Source: Steinernema hermaphroditum (taxonomy: Eukaryota; Nematoda; Chromadorea; Rhabditida; Steinernematidae). Taken from it: DNA of 64,000 nucleotides. Both the position numbers and the translations under genes were made by a program. Positions 46,416 to 63,300 of the stretch are shown here, in pieces (position 1 is the stretch's first letter; the number at the start of each line of letters is the position of its first letter). The notes under the pieces were generated by a model. That model searched no databases, was not told the DNA's origin, and saw nothing but the letters and a program-made list of their open reading frames with translations. The DNA lies in assembly GCA_030435675.1 (NCBI GenBank), contig CM059622.1, positions 6,820,001 to 6,884,000 on the forward strand, in the 5' to 3' direction.

Positions 46416-46968
46416 TGAACCCTACCTGTATCTGATGTGCTGAATGAATCACTTTTATGGTCTGCTTCATGGGCTTTTCGTGAGGTTATCGACTTCTGAA
46501 ATATTTGTGTTTTGCAATAGTTGAACGCTAGGAAATATCATATGTTCGTGTCAACAACACAGAGGCGAAGAATTGGCGATAGTTCATGTGTGTCAGGATA
46601 GAGACTGATCCCCTAGTCGATAGTGGTATTGAAAGCGATGCATCCAAATATTGCAATGGATATATTTCTGTATTCTATTAGAAATATGGAATGGACGCTG
46701 TTTATTTTGTTTCTGGAGTCGTAGATTAATGATTTCGGAACAAAGCATCACAACATTTAAAACTATGCACTAATTTTTGGCTCCAAATCGACGACCTGGA
46801 GTCAGCCTAAAGTAGCACTTTCTTTTTTTGGCTTTTCCCCAAAAACTGCCAATTTGAAAGAATAAACAGTAAATTGTGTCCCGCGCATATAGGACTTGCG
46901 TAGCAAGTCTGGTTATTTATCGTTTCTCCTGTGTTCTGAGGACCTAGCTGTTTCCAGAGAGTTCGGCA
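46416..46968. other. intergenic region holding the right inverted-repeat copy
   Basis: No gene seen apart from the repeat at 46752-46886. A tttccag acceptor about 10 bases before the TAF11 ATG suggests trans-splicing or a 5' exon. Confidence 0.5.
46752..46886 (-). repeat. inverted repeat, right copy (pairs with 41791-41907)
   Basis: About 135 bp whose reverse complement matches 41791-41907, including an identical 27-base core around aaagtgctactttaggctga. It lies about 85 bp before the TAF11 start, so it may overlap that promoter. Confidence 0.7.
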
Positions 46969-47978
46969 ATGAGCAAAAGGAAGACTTCTTTCGACGAGTC
47001 CGACGACTCGAAGCGCCCAAAAGACGAGCAGTCCCAGATGGCCGCCGAATTCCACGAGGCCTTCCTCCTTCTGGATGACGCCTCGCTCCTCGATGCAGTA
47101 GGTCCTCCCTCCCACCGGCTCATAGATAAGCCCTGTTCAGCCTTCTCCCGCAGCTGCCATCGCCGAGCGAATCGCCCAAAACGTCGACAATCCCGATCCA
47201 ATGCCGTCGTCGATCAGCCTGGAGAGCGAGAGCGACACTTCTCTCTCGACGCTGGATCAGTCGAATCAGAGCACTCCCGTGAAGCCGGGTGTTCGCTTCG
47301 CGGAGGACGTGGTGGACAACGAGAAGCCGTCTACCTCTGGGGTGAAGACGGCGCCGCCGCCTCCAGTACCTGTCGAAGAGGAGGAGAAACAGAAGGAAAA
47401 AGAAAAGGAGAAAGAGAAAGAAAAGGAGAAAACGGAACAGAAAGAGGAAGATAAGGAGGAGGAGGAAGTCGACATCAGCGTGCCCAAAATGCAGTAAGTG
47501 CTTGTGCTTTGGGAAATAGAAAAGTGATCCGAATCAAGGTTGCTTACAGACCAAACTAATAGTACAGCCATTGAGTTCGTGTGTTCAAAAGCTTCTAAGA
47601 AGCCATCCCCTCAAATCCCTTCTTCAGTTCCCTTTCTATTTCAGAATCCTGCTTTCCAACTTCACTCAGGACCAGATGAACCGCTACGAACTCTACCGTC
47701 GGTCGTCTTTCCCCAAATCGGCCATCCGCCGTCTCATCTACCAGTCCACGGGGGTCCAAGCCAACCAGAACGTCGTCATCGCTATCGCCGGTCTGGCCAA
47801 AGTGTTCTGCGGAGAGCTGGTAGAGGAGGCCCTCGACATCCAGGAGCAAGGGGGCAAGAAGCCGGACGACCCTCTGGAGCCGAAGCATCTGGAGATGGCG
47901 CTGCAGAGTCTCAAGGACAAGGGAAAACTGTTTCCGATGCCTGGATCGCGAAAGAATCCCTTCAACAGAGATCTGTGA
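46969..47978 (+). CDS. taf-11: TFIID subunit TAF11
   Basis: Subunit of the general transcription factor TFIID; its histone fold pairs with TAF13 in the nucleus. Three exons (46969-47097, 47141-47493, 47645-47978) give 271 aa with consistent phases. The acceptor at 47140 was preferred over 47153 because it keeps the frame. The N-terminal 160 residues are low complexity: acidic and Ser-rich, then a Lys/Glu repeat ([16 protein letters not shown]). The C-terminal histone fold starts at [20 protein letters not shown] and continues [11 protein letters not shown], then [20 protein letters not shown] and [10 protein letters not shown], all standard TAF11 sequence. The tail ends [14 protein letters not shown] follows at 47998-48003. 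The next gene on the same strand begins 191 bp downstream. Confidence 0.95.
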
Positions 47979-47997
47979 CGTGTCCGTGGGTGTGCAA

Positions 47998-48003
47998 AAT
48001 AAA
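47998..48003 (+). terminator. poly(A) signal AATAAA of TAF11
   Basis: Exact AATAAA 20 bp after the stop codon, followed about 150 bp later by a cag acceptor one base before the next ATG. Confidence 0.7.
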
Positions 48004-48169
48004 TAGTTAACGCTTTGACTGCCACGCAGCCTTCCATCGCCCCAAATGGTAAACATCATATCGATCGCGATCTCGAGCGAGAACTGGCCTTGAACTCCAC
48101 GCGTTTTTTGGGTCCGCCGGTCGTCTTCGCCGGCATTCTGTTCACTGTAGAGAACGCTGTCCTGTCAGG

Positions 48170-50271
48170 ATGACCGCCGATTTCTCGTCGATTCTGGTGA
48201 CGGGCGGACTCGGATTCGCTGGATCCAATCTGACCACTTACCTCCTGAAGCAGTTCCCCCAGTCGAAGGTGACCATCCTCGACCACGTCGACGAGAGGTC
48301 TGACATTCGTCGGATTCCCTCCGAGATTCGAGGGAGCGATCGGTTCTCGCTCGTGATTGGCGATTTGGCCAACGAAAAACTCATCGAGACGACTATCAAG
48401 GAGAAGAAGGTGGGCCCTCTAGACCCAACCAACCACCTTCCGATTCAGGTAACCACCATCTTCAACTTCGCCCTCTCCACAAACGTCGCCAAATCCTTCG
48501 CCGACCCCATCGCCAACGCCCGCAACAACCTCATCGGAGTCACTCATCTGCTAGATGCGGTCAGAAAGTGTCCTGATGTCAAGGTTCTTGTCCACGTTAG
48601 CTCCGGACAGGTAGCATACACTGCCTCCTTTCGCTTGAAGAACCCTCTAGGTCTACAATCCGGACGATGAGAAGACTGAGCTGAGCTATCTGAGACCGAC
48701 GAACCCCGCAGGCGCCAGTCAGGCCGGCTGCGAAGCCATGCTCCACTCCTACGCCATGAGCTACCGACTCAACATCAAGATCGTCCGACTCACAGAGCAC
48801 GTTTTCGGGCCAATGATGCACGAGGAAGGAGAGATGAGCAAGGCCCTCGGAGACCCGGAGCTGCTGCTCCCCTCAACCACACTGGAACCCCTGTACGTAG
48901 AAGATGCCTGCAAAGCCATCTCCTTGGTCGCTGGCCACGAAGGAGGAGTCGCCGAGATCTTCAATGTTGGTGGACAGAGCCAACTCAGCGCCGACGAATT
49001 CGCTTCTCTCGTCAAACAGGTTAGCTCTTCGTTTTTTGAAACAATCATTGGGAAACGAGTCTTCACATGAATTCTGTTCTGGAATTAAAAATCTTTCCCG
49101 AAAAGAAGAATTTTCAGATCCGAGCTGGCGGCCACGACTCTGGCGTCTCCAACAAGAAGGCTTCACTCGACTGCACTAAGATCAGGGAAACCCTGAAGTG
49201 GACACCCGAAACCCCCATCTTCGACGGTCTCAAAATCACTCTTGAAACGAACATTCCGTCCCCTACTGTAGTCCCCCGAACTGCCAAGTTTCTCGTCTAC
49301 GGAGGCCACGGCTGGATCGGCACCCAGTTCACCTCCTTGCTCTCCAAAGAGGGAATTCCCTTCGAGGTGGGAGCGACCCGTCCCGGTACGGATCTCGACG
49401 AGACGATAGTCGAGGAGATCGTCCGAGTGGCGCCGAGCCATATCGTGTCCATGGTGGGGAGGACCCACGGTCCCGGGGTGAACTCGATCGCCTACTTGGA
49501 AGGGGGTCCCGACCGGCTGAGGGAGAACATGAGGGACAACTTCTACGCCCCCTGGCTGCTCGCCAGTCTCTGCGACCGTCTCGGTATCCACTTCACCTAT
49601 TTGGGCACTGGATGTCTCTTCCAGTTCGATGAGAAGCACACTTTCGACGGACCAGGATATACCGTAACCCTTCGCGTTGTATTCCCCGAAGAGGAGACGT
49701 TCTTGTAGGAAGAAGACGTCGGAAACTACACGGGAACCAGCTACTCTGTGGTCAAAAACTACACCGACCGATGCCTGAGGTACTTTAAGAACACCCTCAA
49801 CGCCAGAATCCGTCTTCCGGTGAATTTCGAGAATTCGCCAAGGAACCTCGTAGCCAAGGCAGGCCGTCTTTCCCCTCTTAACATGACGAAACATTGCAGC
49901 TCATTTCATTCAACAAACTCATCGACATTCCGAACTCCATCACCATCCTACCGTACTGCCTCCCGATTCTTCTGAAGATGAGTCTCGATCGATTCACGGG
50001 CATCTTCAACCTCGTCAACCCGGGTCCCATCAGATTCCCCCAGGTCATGGAGGCCTACAAAGAGATCACCGGGAAGAGTCTACAGTACGAAGTGCTCAAA
50101 GCTGAGGTGAGACCGCGAGCACTCGAGCCCAACGCGTCTTTCCAGGAACACCCTGAGATGGTGTCGACACGCGCCCACTGCATCCTCGACACCTCGAAGC
50201 TGGAGGAGTTCTTCCCCGAGGTCCCTACCGCCATGAAAGGCATCAAGGAGGCGATTCGCTCGATTCTCTGA
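48170..50271 (+). CDS. two-domain nucleotide-sugar dehydratase-like / epimerase-reductase (RHM-type)
   Basis: Seven exons (48170-48409, 48449-48610, 48651-49019, 49118-49663, 49709-49858, 49900-50106, 50146-50271) give 599 aa with consistent phases. Domain 1 (about 1-310) is an extended SDR with the NAD motif VTGGLGFAG, but its active-site tyrosine and lysine (YxxxK) are A154 and Q158. Domain 2 (about 314-599) starts KFLVYGGHGWIG and matches the C-terminal 3,5-epimerase/4-reductase of plant rhamnose synthases (UER/RHM): GCLFQFDEKHTF, Y451-SVV-K455, NSPRNLVAK and GIFNLVNPGPI. It therefore likely finishes dTDP- or UDP-rhamnose synthesis, used for nematode cuticle glycans. One intron (49859-49899) uses a GC donor. 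The last intron (39 bp) is in frame and could be read through. Spacing to TAF11 suggests an operon. Confidence 0.88.
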
Positions 50272-50336
50272 GCGCTCTGATGCCACTTTTTTATTATTTT
50301 TGCAGCCTAATACACAACAACAAATTAGAACTTTAT

Positions 50337-50342
50337 AATAAA
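50337..50342 (+). terminator. poly(A) signal AATAAA of the RHM-type gene
   Basis: Exact AATAAA 65 bp after the stop codon. The convergent zinc-finger gene ends at 50519. Confidence 0.65.
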
Positions 50343-50518
50343 TGTGATTTGTGATATGTGCACAGCGAGAACGGAATGTTCGCGGGGAGAGTCAACCGGA
50401 GAGGACGAATCGGGGAGGACGATATGGTGGGACATATACAGTACATACATACAAGTCTATTATTAGGAGAGCTTGCCACTAGGAGACTCAGAGGACGAGT
50501 TACGGTAGCCTGCGCGTA

Positions 50519-54346
<3,828 letters not shown>

Positions 54347-57300
54347 GCTGAAACCAGAGAACCTGAGGTCAGATGAGGTAAACACGGTGAGGTATCCTGG
54401 CGCGGGAAAACAAGTCCGGCGGTCGAACTTGGACTTCCGATCCAATGGAGGCGGACTAGACGACAAAGAGAAGTACCCGAGGGTTCCCCTATGTAAGAAA
54501 CACCAGAAACAGTCTTTGCTCTGCACATCACAGAAGGTCGCCTTTTGTCGGAAACTCTGATAGAACTGATTAATTCGGCGCGGTTCCGGTAGGCCAAAAA
54601 TCGAAAACGTGCACTTTGACCGCTCCAGAGCCGTCTTCGACACCTCGGCTAGTCACGCAATATCCCAGACTGAAAGCACCTTTGTTGTTCACTTCGCAAA
54701 GTGCGCACTCCAGGCGGAGTGACTACGCATACAAAACATGGCGACTAATGGAAAAGTAAATTAATTCCACCTGTTTTGGGAACCGTCCCGAAAGCGCTGC
54801 ACCGCCTGACCGCGCCTGGAGACGGACTAAAGTGCTGACCATATGTGGTGTGAGTAAGGCTACGCCCTGCGTCATTGAAGGGTGCGAAGCGAGTGTGGAG
54901 ATTTAGGCGACATTTAACAAAACTCGGTGTCCTGAAGGAATAACACTCCCCGAAATATCACTTTTCAGACGCCGCGGGACAATGGTGGACGGTGTTAGTG
55001 ACCTTTTAAGACAGGACTGAACGTGTCCTTTTCACCGCGATCCATCAGGAGATGAACTGCTCTACAGGATGTACCGTAAGTAAATCTTCGACAGACAACA
55101 CCATCTGCTCTGTGACGTACGAAACCACGTGGTGAAACCGAGGGTATTGTAGATGCATAGAACAATGACTTTAAATGGGTGGAACAAAGTATCCATAAAT
55201 ATCCGTTCCATATGAACTATAATTCCCAGAGCCACTGCAATCGAATAATCTGCACACACTGAGTCAGAGTGCACTTCGTTCTTTCCGCAGAGAACGTAAA
55301 ACAAAGTTAGTAGACGGTAATTGTCGGTGTTTTTATTTTCGAGTGTAGAGTGCCCTTCTTAATCACGGCCTCATTTGATTTGTCACAAAGGAGGAACTTA
55401 GAGTTCTCGGACTAATTGCCTCGGGAAACGAACTTAGGAAGTGCAATACAGCGAGTCCACAGAGCCGACCTAACACAATTTGGAATCTGGGGAGAGGTCG
55501 ACGCTCAATCTGTGATCTCCGGGGGGAGGGGCCGAGGGTCAATAGAGGAGAATGTGCGTAAATTAGTCGCGTAGCAGAAGCGCGGAAGTGCTTACGCCAG
55601 CGGAGAGTGTCGTCTGTCTTCTCCACGAGCAATTAGAAACAATTAGCAAAAAACGTAGAATCGCCGGTCGGCGAACACACGCACGAACACATCCGCGGAG
55701 AGCGGACGACCGAACGGTGAGAAAACCTTTTGGAAACGCGTCTGACGCAAGGCGACAGTAATGAATTCCCAGGCGAGCGCAGAAAATGGAAAATAGAACA
55801 CAGGACTCGCAACTTCTCCGGAAAAGAGGCGACAGTCACTGACGCCAGGTGGGTGCACATCCCAGGAATCCTCCTTCAATGGATGCTTTGAGTGTTTTCC
55901 TCGCTAATTTCTACAAACACGGCTTAATGGGAAGTAAATTGCGGGAAATTACACTCCCACTTGGGAATTAGTTTTCACATGACGTTTCACAAACAGTGCT
56001 AATCACCCGGATAGAGACACACACGTCTGGAAACGTAATCCCTGGATTCTACCTTCTATGACCATATCAGAATCAGAAGAGCATCGAGCAGTCATTCAAC
56101 TGATTTTTGATGGTTCTGATCGCTTGTGATCTGATACAAGTAACAGGTCCACAGTAGCTCTATAAAAAGACCTTCATGCCCACCTTGTGGACCGATTTCA
56201 AGTAGTTAAGGAGAGTGCATGTGTAGGGTGAGCCATAAATAGGGACACATTTTGAAATTGATATTTTATGGATATCTAAGATCGAAGGCTATCCAGGAAG
56301 CCAGGTGGAGTAAAAAATGGAACTAAGCACGAAAGGACAGCATCTCACGGTCAAGATGATGGCTGAGATGAAGGCTTGACTGGCGAAATGCCGCAAGATG
56401 GACGAATTCAGTCAAGCCCTTATCCAAAATCTGAGGGGAGCCTTATTCCTGTGCATCTCCTGATTCTAACTCTCAAGACTTCTACCACCGAAATGAAACG
56501 GTTCCCACTGGAATTTCAAGTACGTCCAATTTTCTCTCGTTTTTTGCACACTTCTGGGGAACGAAAGCGAAATAGCACAAATCAAAGGGCGCTTGATGGA
56601 GCACAAAAACAAAATCGAATTCTCATGCGTTTCTGATTTAAATAAGATTTGGAAAAGCGGTTCAGAAGCACAAGGGCTACAAGAAGCATGATATCGCGGA
56701 CACAACTCAAGAGTAATGTTTAAAGACATTCCATGCGCGCCTAAAACGTAATCCCTCAGTTCTGTCGACCGTAAAGGTCAATCGCATTTCCACATAATGC
56801 CTTCTGGCCACACGCGTCGATTGTCCGTAGGGGACGATTAATCAGCGCTGCGTGGAGTGCCCGGAGGGCTAAAGGTTCGAAGGCGAACCGAGGCCGCGGA
56901 AAGTGAGAAAATCATCTGTCGGCCGAATGAATTAGTGATGAGATGACATCATTAGGACTGCACCCCTCGGGGGGCCAACGGCGCGCGCCCATTAGGCGGT
57001 GGCCGCTGCGGAAATCTGAGACTTTCGGAGGGAAAACGCGCCAAAGGGCAACCGGTGAGTGTGTAAATAAGGACGTCGCCGTTTCGAGGAGGGCGGTTTA
57101 GGCGGTGAGCGGGGAGGACCCTCGAGGGCGAAGAGGAGAAGGCGGAAAAAACGGCGGCGAAAGTGGCAATTAGCGGCGACGTCGCGAAGAGCGCTTTTTG
57201 ACGTCATCATAACCCCTCAGAGGGCCACGGAATGTGGCGGGCACATCTCGAGGGAAGACGACTTCGAGAGGATTATGGGGTGCAGGTGATGGGATCGCCT

Positions 57301-60300
57301 CGCGTGAAGTGGATGGTGTGGAAGCGATGGGACCTCGGATATGGCAAAAGCGCCAGGAATTCTAGCCACCCGCCAATTGGGGGAAATTGGCGAGATAACG
57401 GCAAGAATCGGAAGTTGGCGACGGAGTGATTGCCCGAAGAGATCGACTTCTCTGGTTTCAATGAAATATTGAAAGATGGTTTGTTTCTTTTGTTTGTTGA
57501 CTAATCACAGTAACACATCAATTCACAATCAATTCACACGAGCGGCCAAGAGTCGATCCCACAGCGTTCACACAAAATCGGTGATTGATGGGAATGAGCA
57601 AGAGGGAACAAGGAGGGGGGGGGGGGGCTGAAAAACAGAGTCCGGGAAGGGACGATGAATAATTACTTACACCAAGGAATGCTCGATGGTGACAAGAGCA
57701 ATGATCGTCTTGACCATATTCCTCTCCTACCGCCGGAAAACATATTTCATAACATAAAAGTTTAATGACTCAACTGTTAGGGAATGTTCTAAATGGCCAC
57801 AGTTCACGATATACAATGATGTGTGACTCTTTCTTTGGAGTATGCAGTGAAAAGGAAAAAGTTGCACTCCGAGAAATGATTCTAATCTCTTTGCGCTCTT
57901 AGAAATGGGAGCAGATACCTACAAATACAGTCAAATAAGCACTAGGCTGAAGTTTTCTAGGTTAAGGTAAACAAAAAGTATTCTTCTGTGTTCGCTAAAT
58001 TGAAAGATTCCACTGAACATGGAGGTTTCCTTCACTCGGCTCTGATTTTGATTGTGGTGTGGAACACAGTTCCACGATGATTCATATTTGTCTTCGTCAT
58101 CACAACTTCAAAACTCTGGTCACTATCATGAGTGGACCTGCTGTAGGATCTTTTTATGGCGATCTATTTAGAGCTACACACTAGCCGATAACAGACGAGT
58201 GGCGACATTGTCTCAGAATCACCTATTCTCAAAAAACAAATACGTGGCACTGAAAGCGCCGATGTGTGTGCGTGGTCGAATGGTGGCGTCTACCCTTTCC
58301 TATTGTTTAACAACAATAAAATGTCGTCCTTTCCAATGAATAGACCATCAGAGAATCATAAACTGACGTGGTTCGCACGTGACCGCTGATTGGACTGGTA
58401 ACCACCAGAGGCGAGAGATTGGACCCGAAGGTCGAAAGAGGTCGAAGGAGTCAATGAGATTTAGAAGTACCTATGGCATCACAAAGCACATAAAGTGGGA
58501 AATGTTCGTTAGTGGGAACTCGCTTCGAGTGAGGAAAGCAAAAGCTTTGACCGTGATTCAGACAGTGACTACTCTTAAATCAGAAGGACAAGTTCAGATG
58601 TGCGTTAAATGACCCTTTCGTGCTGACCCCGTGCATACCTGTCGGGGTGTCCAACTAGACTGTGGAGGAAAGGAAGGAGTTGGGGAATCATCGTGTCGGT
58701 ACTCGCAGAAGGTGTCTCTCTCTTAGGGCTGGAAGGAGTGAACTGAGGAGGTGTTGGCCGACAGCCACCAACGCCGCTCCTTTTTGCTCGGTCGCGCCCG
58801 AGTTCCCCTCGTAATACGGTGATAAGATAAGCCCGGAAGGGGCTTCTTCGAGCGACGGCAGAGAGTCGGGGGAGAGTGTGTTGCCAGCCAAGTTCCCTTA
58901 TCGCACAAACAATAAAAAGAGCTGCAAAGCGGGGGACCGAAAAGTTGCATTTTAGGGAAGAGTCCCCTTAAGAAGTGTCATTTAGAGAGAGCTCAGTCCT
59001 AGGATCGAGTACTTCGGAACTTTTCAAAAGTTACCAAGTTGAAACGCCAGTACTTTTCCCCGAAATCCATGTATTGTTCTCTGGATAGACCCAACGTTCA
59101 GAGGGAATCCCCAACGAGACCAAAGTACCTTCGATCGTTCGCTCCCACCCACTGATCTTGTCCGCTCGAGTACGATCCGGGCAATCTCTCCAACGGTGAT
59201 AATCTTTGGGAACGCCGACGCAATCAGTGGAGACCACGAAGGTGGCAAATGATCAAAAGATTACGCTAGTTCGTCTGGGGCTAACTTTTGGCGCTTATGG
59301 CCACGGTAGCATTTTTTGAGCACATCAGAAATAGAGTCATTCCTACCGGAACGGAGTGCTCACAAGAAGAAAGATCCGCTAAGGAGCACGTAGAACTTAA
59401 ATTTAAAGATTTGCAATGTTTCTATAAATAGAACTACGAAAAACGACTTCATTATTCGATCACAAAAGCGTCTCGAGAAATAGAAAAACACCAAGTTCCC
59501 GCACGAATTCTGCACCATAAATGACCACTTAGCAGCATCAGGATCAACCCTAGATTTACTACTACTAGATCAGAGTCCCGGCCAAAGACAGCACTTACAC
59601 TACTGTGACCTCAGCAGTCGAGTGGACTTCCATTCGTGTTCGTGGACTTCCCCGAAGTTTGCAGCGACGATTAGCGGCACCAAGAGACTAATTGCTTCCT
59701 GTGAAGCACTCTACTCGGACGGAAAAGGAATTGTTTTGTGAGAACGCCCGTGATGTTTTCCACAAATATTTCCAAACCAAAAGCATAATAAATGAATGGA
59801 GAAGCTAGTATTCCGAAAATAGACCTCACATTCCACTGCACAAACACCTCATTAACATTGAAAAGACAGTATACCCGCGGTGTGAAAGTGATCACGGCAC
59901 TGGATAGGGCAGATGACATCAGAAGTTGGTCCTTTCTGAGGAAGCTCTATGGCAACAAAGAAGGGCGTTTTATAATCCAGCTCCCACGACGGCACAATAG
60001 CTGTAAAATCAGGACTGCCTCCGCCCTCGCCGGAAGAGAATCAGTGTCCTCCCACCCGCCGTACCCACTAAACGTGGGAGATACAAACAAAAAACAGATT
60101 TGCCTCTGTCCGACAGGTCCAGACGGCGCAATCATTCCAATTTGTAAGCACTCCTTATTAATTCGAAGAATGCTCAATTTTGTCAAAACATAAGTACAGT
60201 ACACGCAGTTTCCGTCGCTGTTGATGCGAGAAATTAACTCAGACACCTGAACGTTGATGTTTTATTGATGCGTTCAACTTTAAGCAATAACAAACTATAT

Positions 60301-63300
60301 CCACCGCCAAAGTACGGTAGTGGCAAAAGAAAAGACCTGATTTCATGAACAGACTAGAGATGTTTCCAGTGTTCACTTCATGTAGACGAAGTTAAAGTTA
60401 ATGAGTTAATGTTGAGAATGATGTTCGAAACGTAACGGTTGGGATAGGAGGTTGAGGTAGACCGTTTCCCGCCTTTTTCAGACAATAAAATGAATCTTGG
60501 TAGGCACCATCTCGATCAAACTGAAAAACGGGATTAGATTGGGTCCAAAAGATGGATGCACGTTGTCTAAACGTATCCTTGAATCTTGTGTATCAAAGGA
60601 AGGTAGACTTGTTCTGCCTTTAACAACCGACTGTTCATTACAGTAGTTGCAATGGCGACAAAAGATAAAAAGGTTTTCCGAGGATTCAGTACTGCGACTC
60701 TATCATGTATATTATTCTATTCTATAATCATAAATTTCTCAAGAAGTACGAATAAGTGGCTGGATAGTTGGGATGCACCAGACCGAAGTCCCTATTGGAT
60801 AGAGACTGCAGGAATAACTCCTGCCTACAATTCTAAACAGCGGGGATTAAAAGCTAATGCGTCAACACTGACTAAATAAGTCGCTAACAATGGCTAATTA
60901 CGGATAAACGGGCTTAGACATGTTGAGGAGCTTAGAAGATGCGCACGAGAAAGCTTTGCTACGCAGACGCCGTTGGATACGTTCGGAAATGTCGCTCCGC
61001 CAGTCTCCAAGAAATGGGAGTCAGAGGCAAAGAGATTACTGTGAACCGCTCCGGATCAGAAATTGTAGAAGTGGAAAACAAACTGGGAGTCCCACAACGA
61101 TGACGTGAAGGGAGACTTTCTTCGAAAATGACTTTAATAAGGCTCTCGGTAATTACAGCGCCAAACGACCGAAGTTCCGTGTCTTTCGCGGGACAATAAA
61201 CGTTTTGAGATGCTCCAGGGTGAGAATTATTTCTCAGAAAAAGACGAAAAAGGCCCAATTTCTGAAGACGAACAAACAGAAGAGTCGCGCGATCTCAGTG
61301 CTCGACCCTGTGAGGGGCGTTCATTTGAGGTCATCTGGACGTCTCCGAGAAGCCTGCAACAACAACAGCTGCTAATCCGCTGGAAGGGCTTCGCCGCAAT
61401 ACATCCACCCTTTCGATGGCTGACATCACTGTGCACTTGGATGTTGCATTCCTCGGCAGCATCTTCAATGGCCGGAATGCATATGTGAAAATGTTTCTCG
61501 GTGCACCATAAGTGGAAGTTATCTTAGAGAAAGGTCGACTACCACAACAGTGACTCAGAGGCTCCGCTTCTCGCCCCTTTATGAATCATCTCTGTTATCC
61601 CAAAACAAGCAACTGCTTCATTAATCAAAGTACATCATAATTGGCGATCGTTCAAAAATTGGAACGATCTACAGTAGTTAGTGTCCGTCGCCTGGATGAC
61701 ATATGTCTGCTCACTTCTACGGCATGAAATAGTCACACGAAAATCTCATTATTTGCCCTACAGAAATTACTAGGGCTTCCAAGATTTAGAGCCTGAGAAT
61801 CTCAGAACAAGTTTCCAGTTTGCAAACGTCTATGGATCGGTGGTCAAAGATGAACCTGGACGCCGGAAATTAATCGAGGCCAGGCCGGAGATCCCAATTA
61901 CGTCGCGAGGAGCGCGTTTCCCTCCAATGACACACGATGAATCAAACCGAAAACCAAGCAGAAACGCTAAAAGCAGCCCGGAGTGACAAAGGGAAGCACC
62001 GCTTTTCCACAAAAGCGTCATAAAACGAGAGACGCACAAGAAGCGACGGCATCGGCCTTCCGCTAATCATCGGTTCGCTCCGACTACACTCAGAAACGCC
62101 TGTCCCTACACCTCTAGTACTCCAGCAATTTGCAATCAGAACGGTCTTAGAGTAAGAGCATCTGCTGGACAATGGCGTCAATTAGGGGACTACTGACACC
62201 TTCGCCGCCTTGGCGCTTTGTTTTCGAGCCCTTCTTTTAGCTGTTTGTGGCGGAGTGACGTGAGATAACGATGCCAATGAGAGCTTCTAAGCCATTTGGA
62301 TAGTCTTGTGGCGGTTGTGAAGGATTGTAGGATGACACAAGTAGTTGTGCTTTCTAGACATTCGGTGCAAGGAACCGAGAAGATTTTCTAAATCATTAGG
62401 CTCCAAAAAAGAAAACTTTGGAATGCCGCAGTGGAAATGAGAAAGCACCGAACTTGAAAAAGGAGAGAGAAATCCACATTACAGTAGTACTGTAAAAAGC
62501 TTGTTCGTACTGTTTTTAGAACTGAGAGCGACTAACAGATCGCAGGCAGCAGAAGCTATGAACTTTATCATTGAAGAATGGAGGAAAAAATCAAGTGCTA
62601 CAAAATGACGGGAGGCGACCAATACTGTAGACAAGGTTACCAAGGTTACTTTCAACATCTGGTTATTTGGAATGCAAAATTCACTCTCGAAAGTCGTCAA
62701 ATACAGTACCCGGCTACATCCTCCACACCAGCAACGCACCAGCACATCCACAAAGCCTCCGAAGGAAAAAGCAACTGCCGAATCGAACTCACTCCATTTC
62801 GACCGCCCTCCACTCTAACGGTCGTCTAAATTAGGAAAGTTCGACAGACGTCTGAGAAACCGTCGTCTCTCCCACCTCGCCATCCACCGTATTGGACACG
62901 CCCTCCTACTATAAAACGTATAATGACGAGGCAGACATTTAGACACTCGTCATTTCCCACAAAGTTCTGGCAAACAGTCCAAAATAACAACACATAAAAT
63001 AACATACGCCCTTGTAGCACAAACAGCAAATAGCATCCGTGCCGGGATCACACAACCTATAGCGTCATCTTTGTCAAACAAAAGACTACCGTACCCCGGG
63101 TGATTCGACGTGCTCGAAGTACTTTGCTCTGCAACTATCGTTTGCGTCAAGATGTTCTGGCTGACTGTGTGCGTCACAGAACGGCGGAGCGGGAAATTAG
63201 TGGCCGAGACGCTTATGGACACGAGGAGGAAATGTTAAAGATCAGCGGAGAGTGCATGTTTTGGAGCCGGGACTACAGTAGTGCTAGACGCGGTGACTAA

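Noticed and set aside
47266..47571. Ser/Phe-rich minus-strand frame of 101 codons
   Set aside because: Reverse shadow of the Lys/Glu repeat in TAF11.
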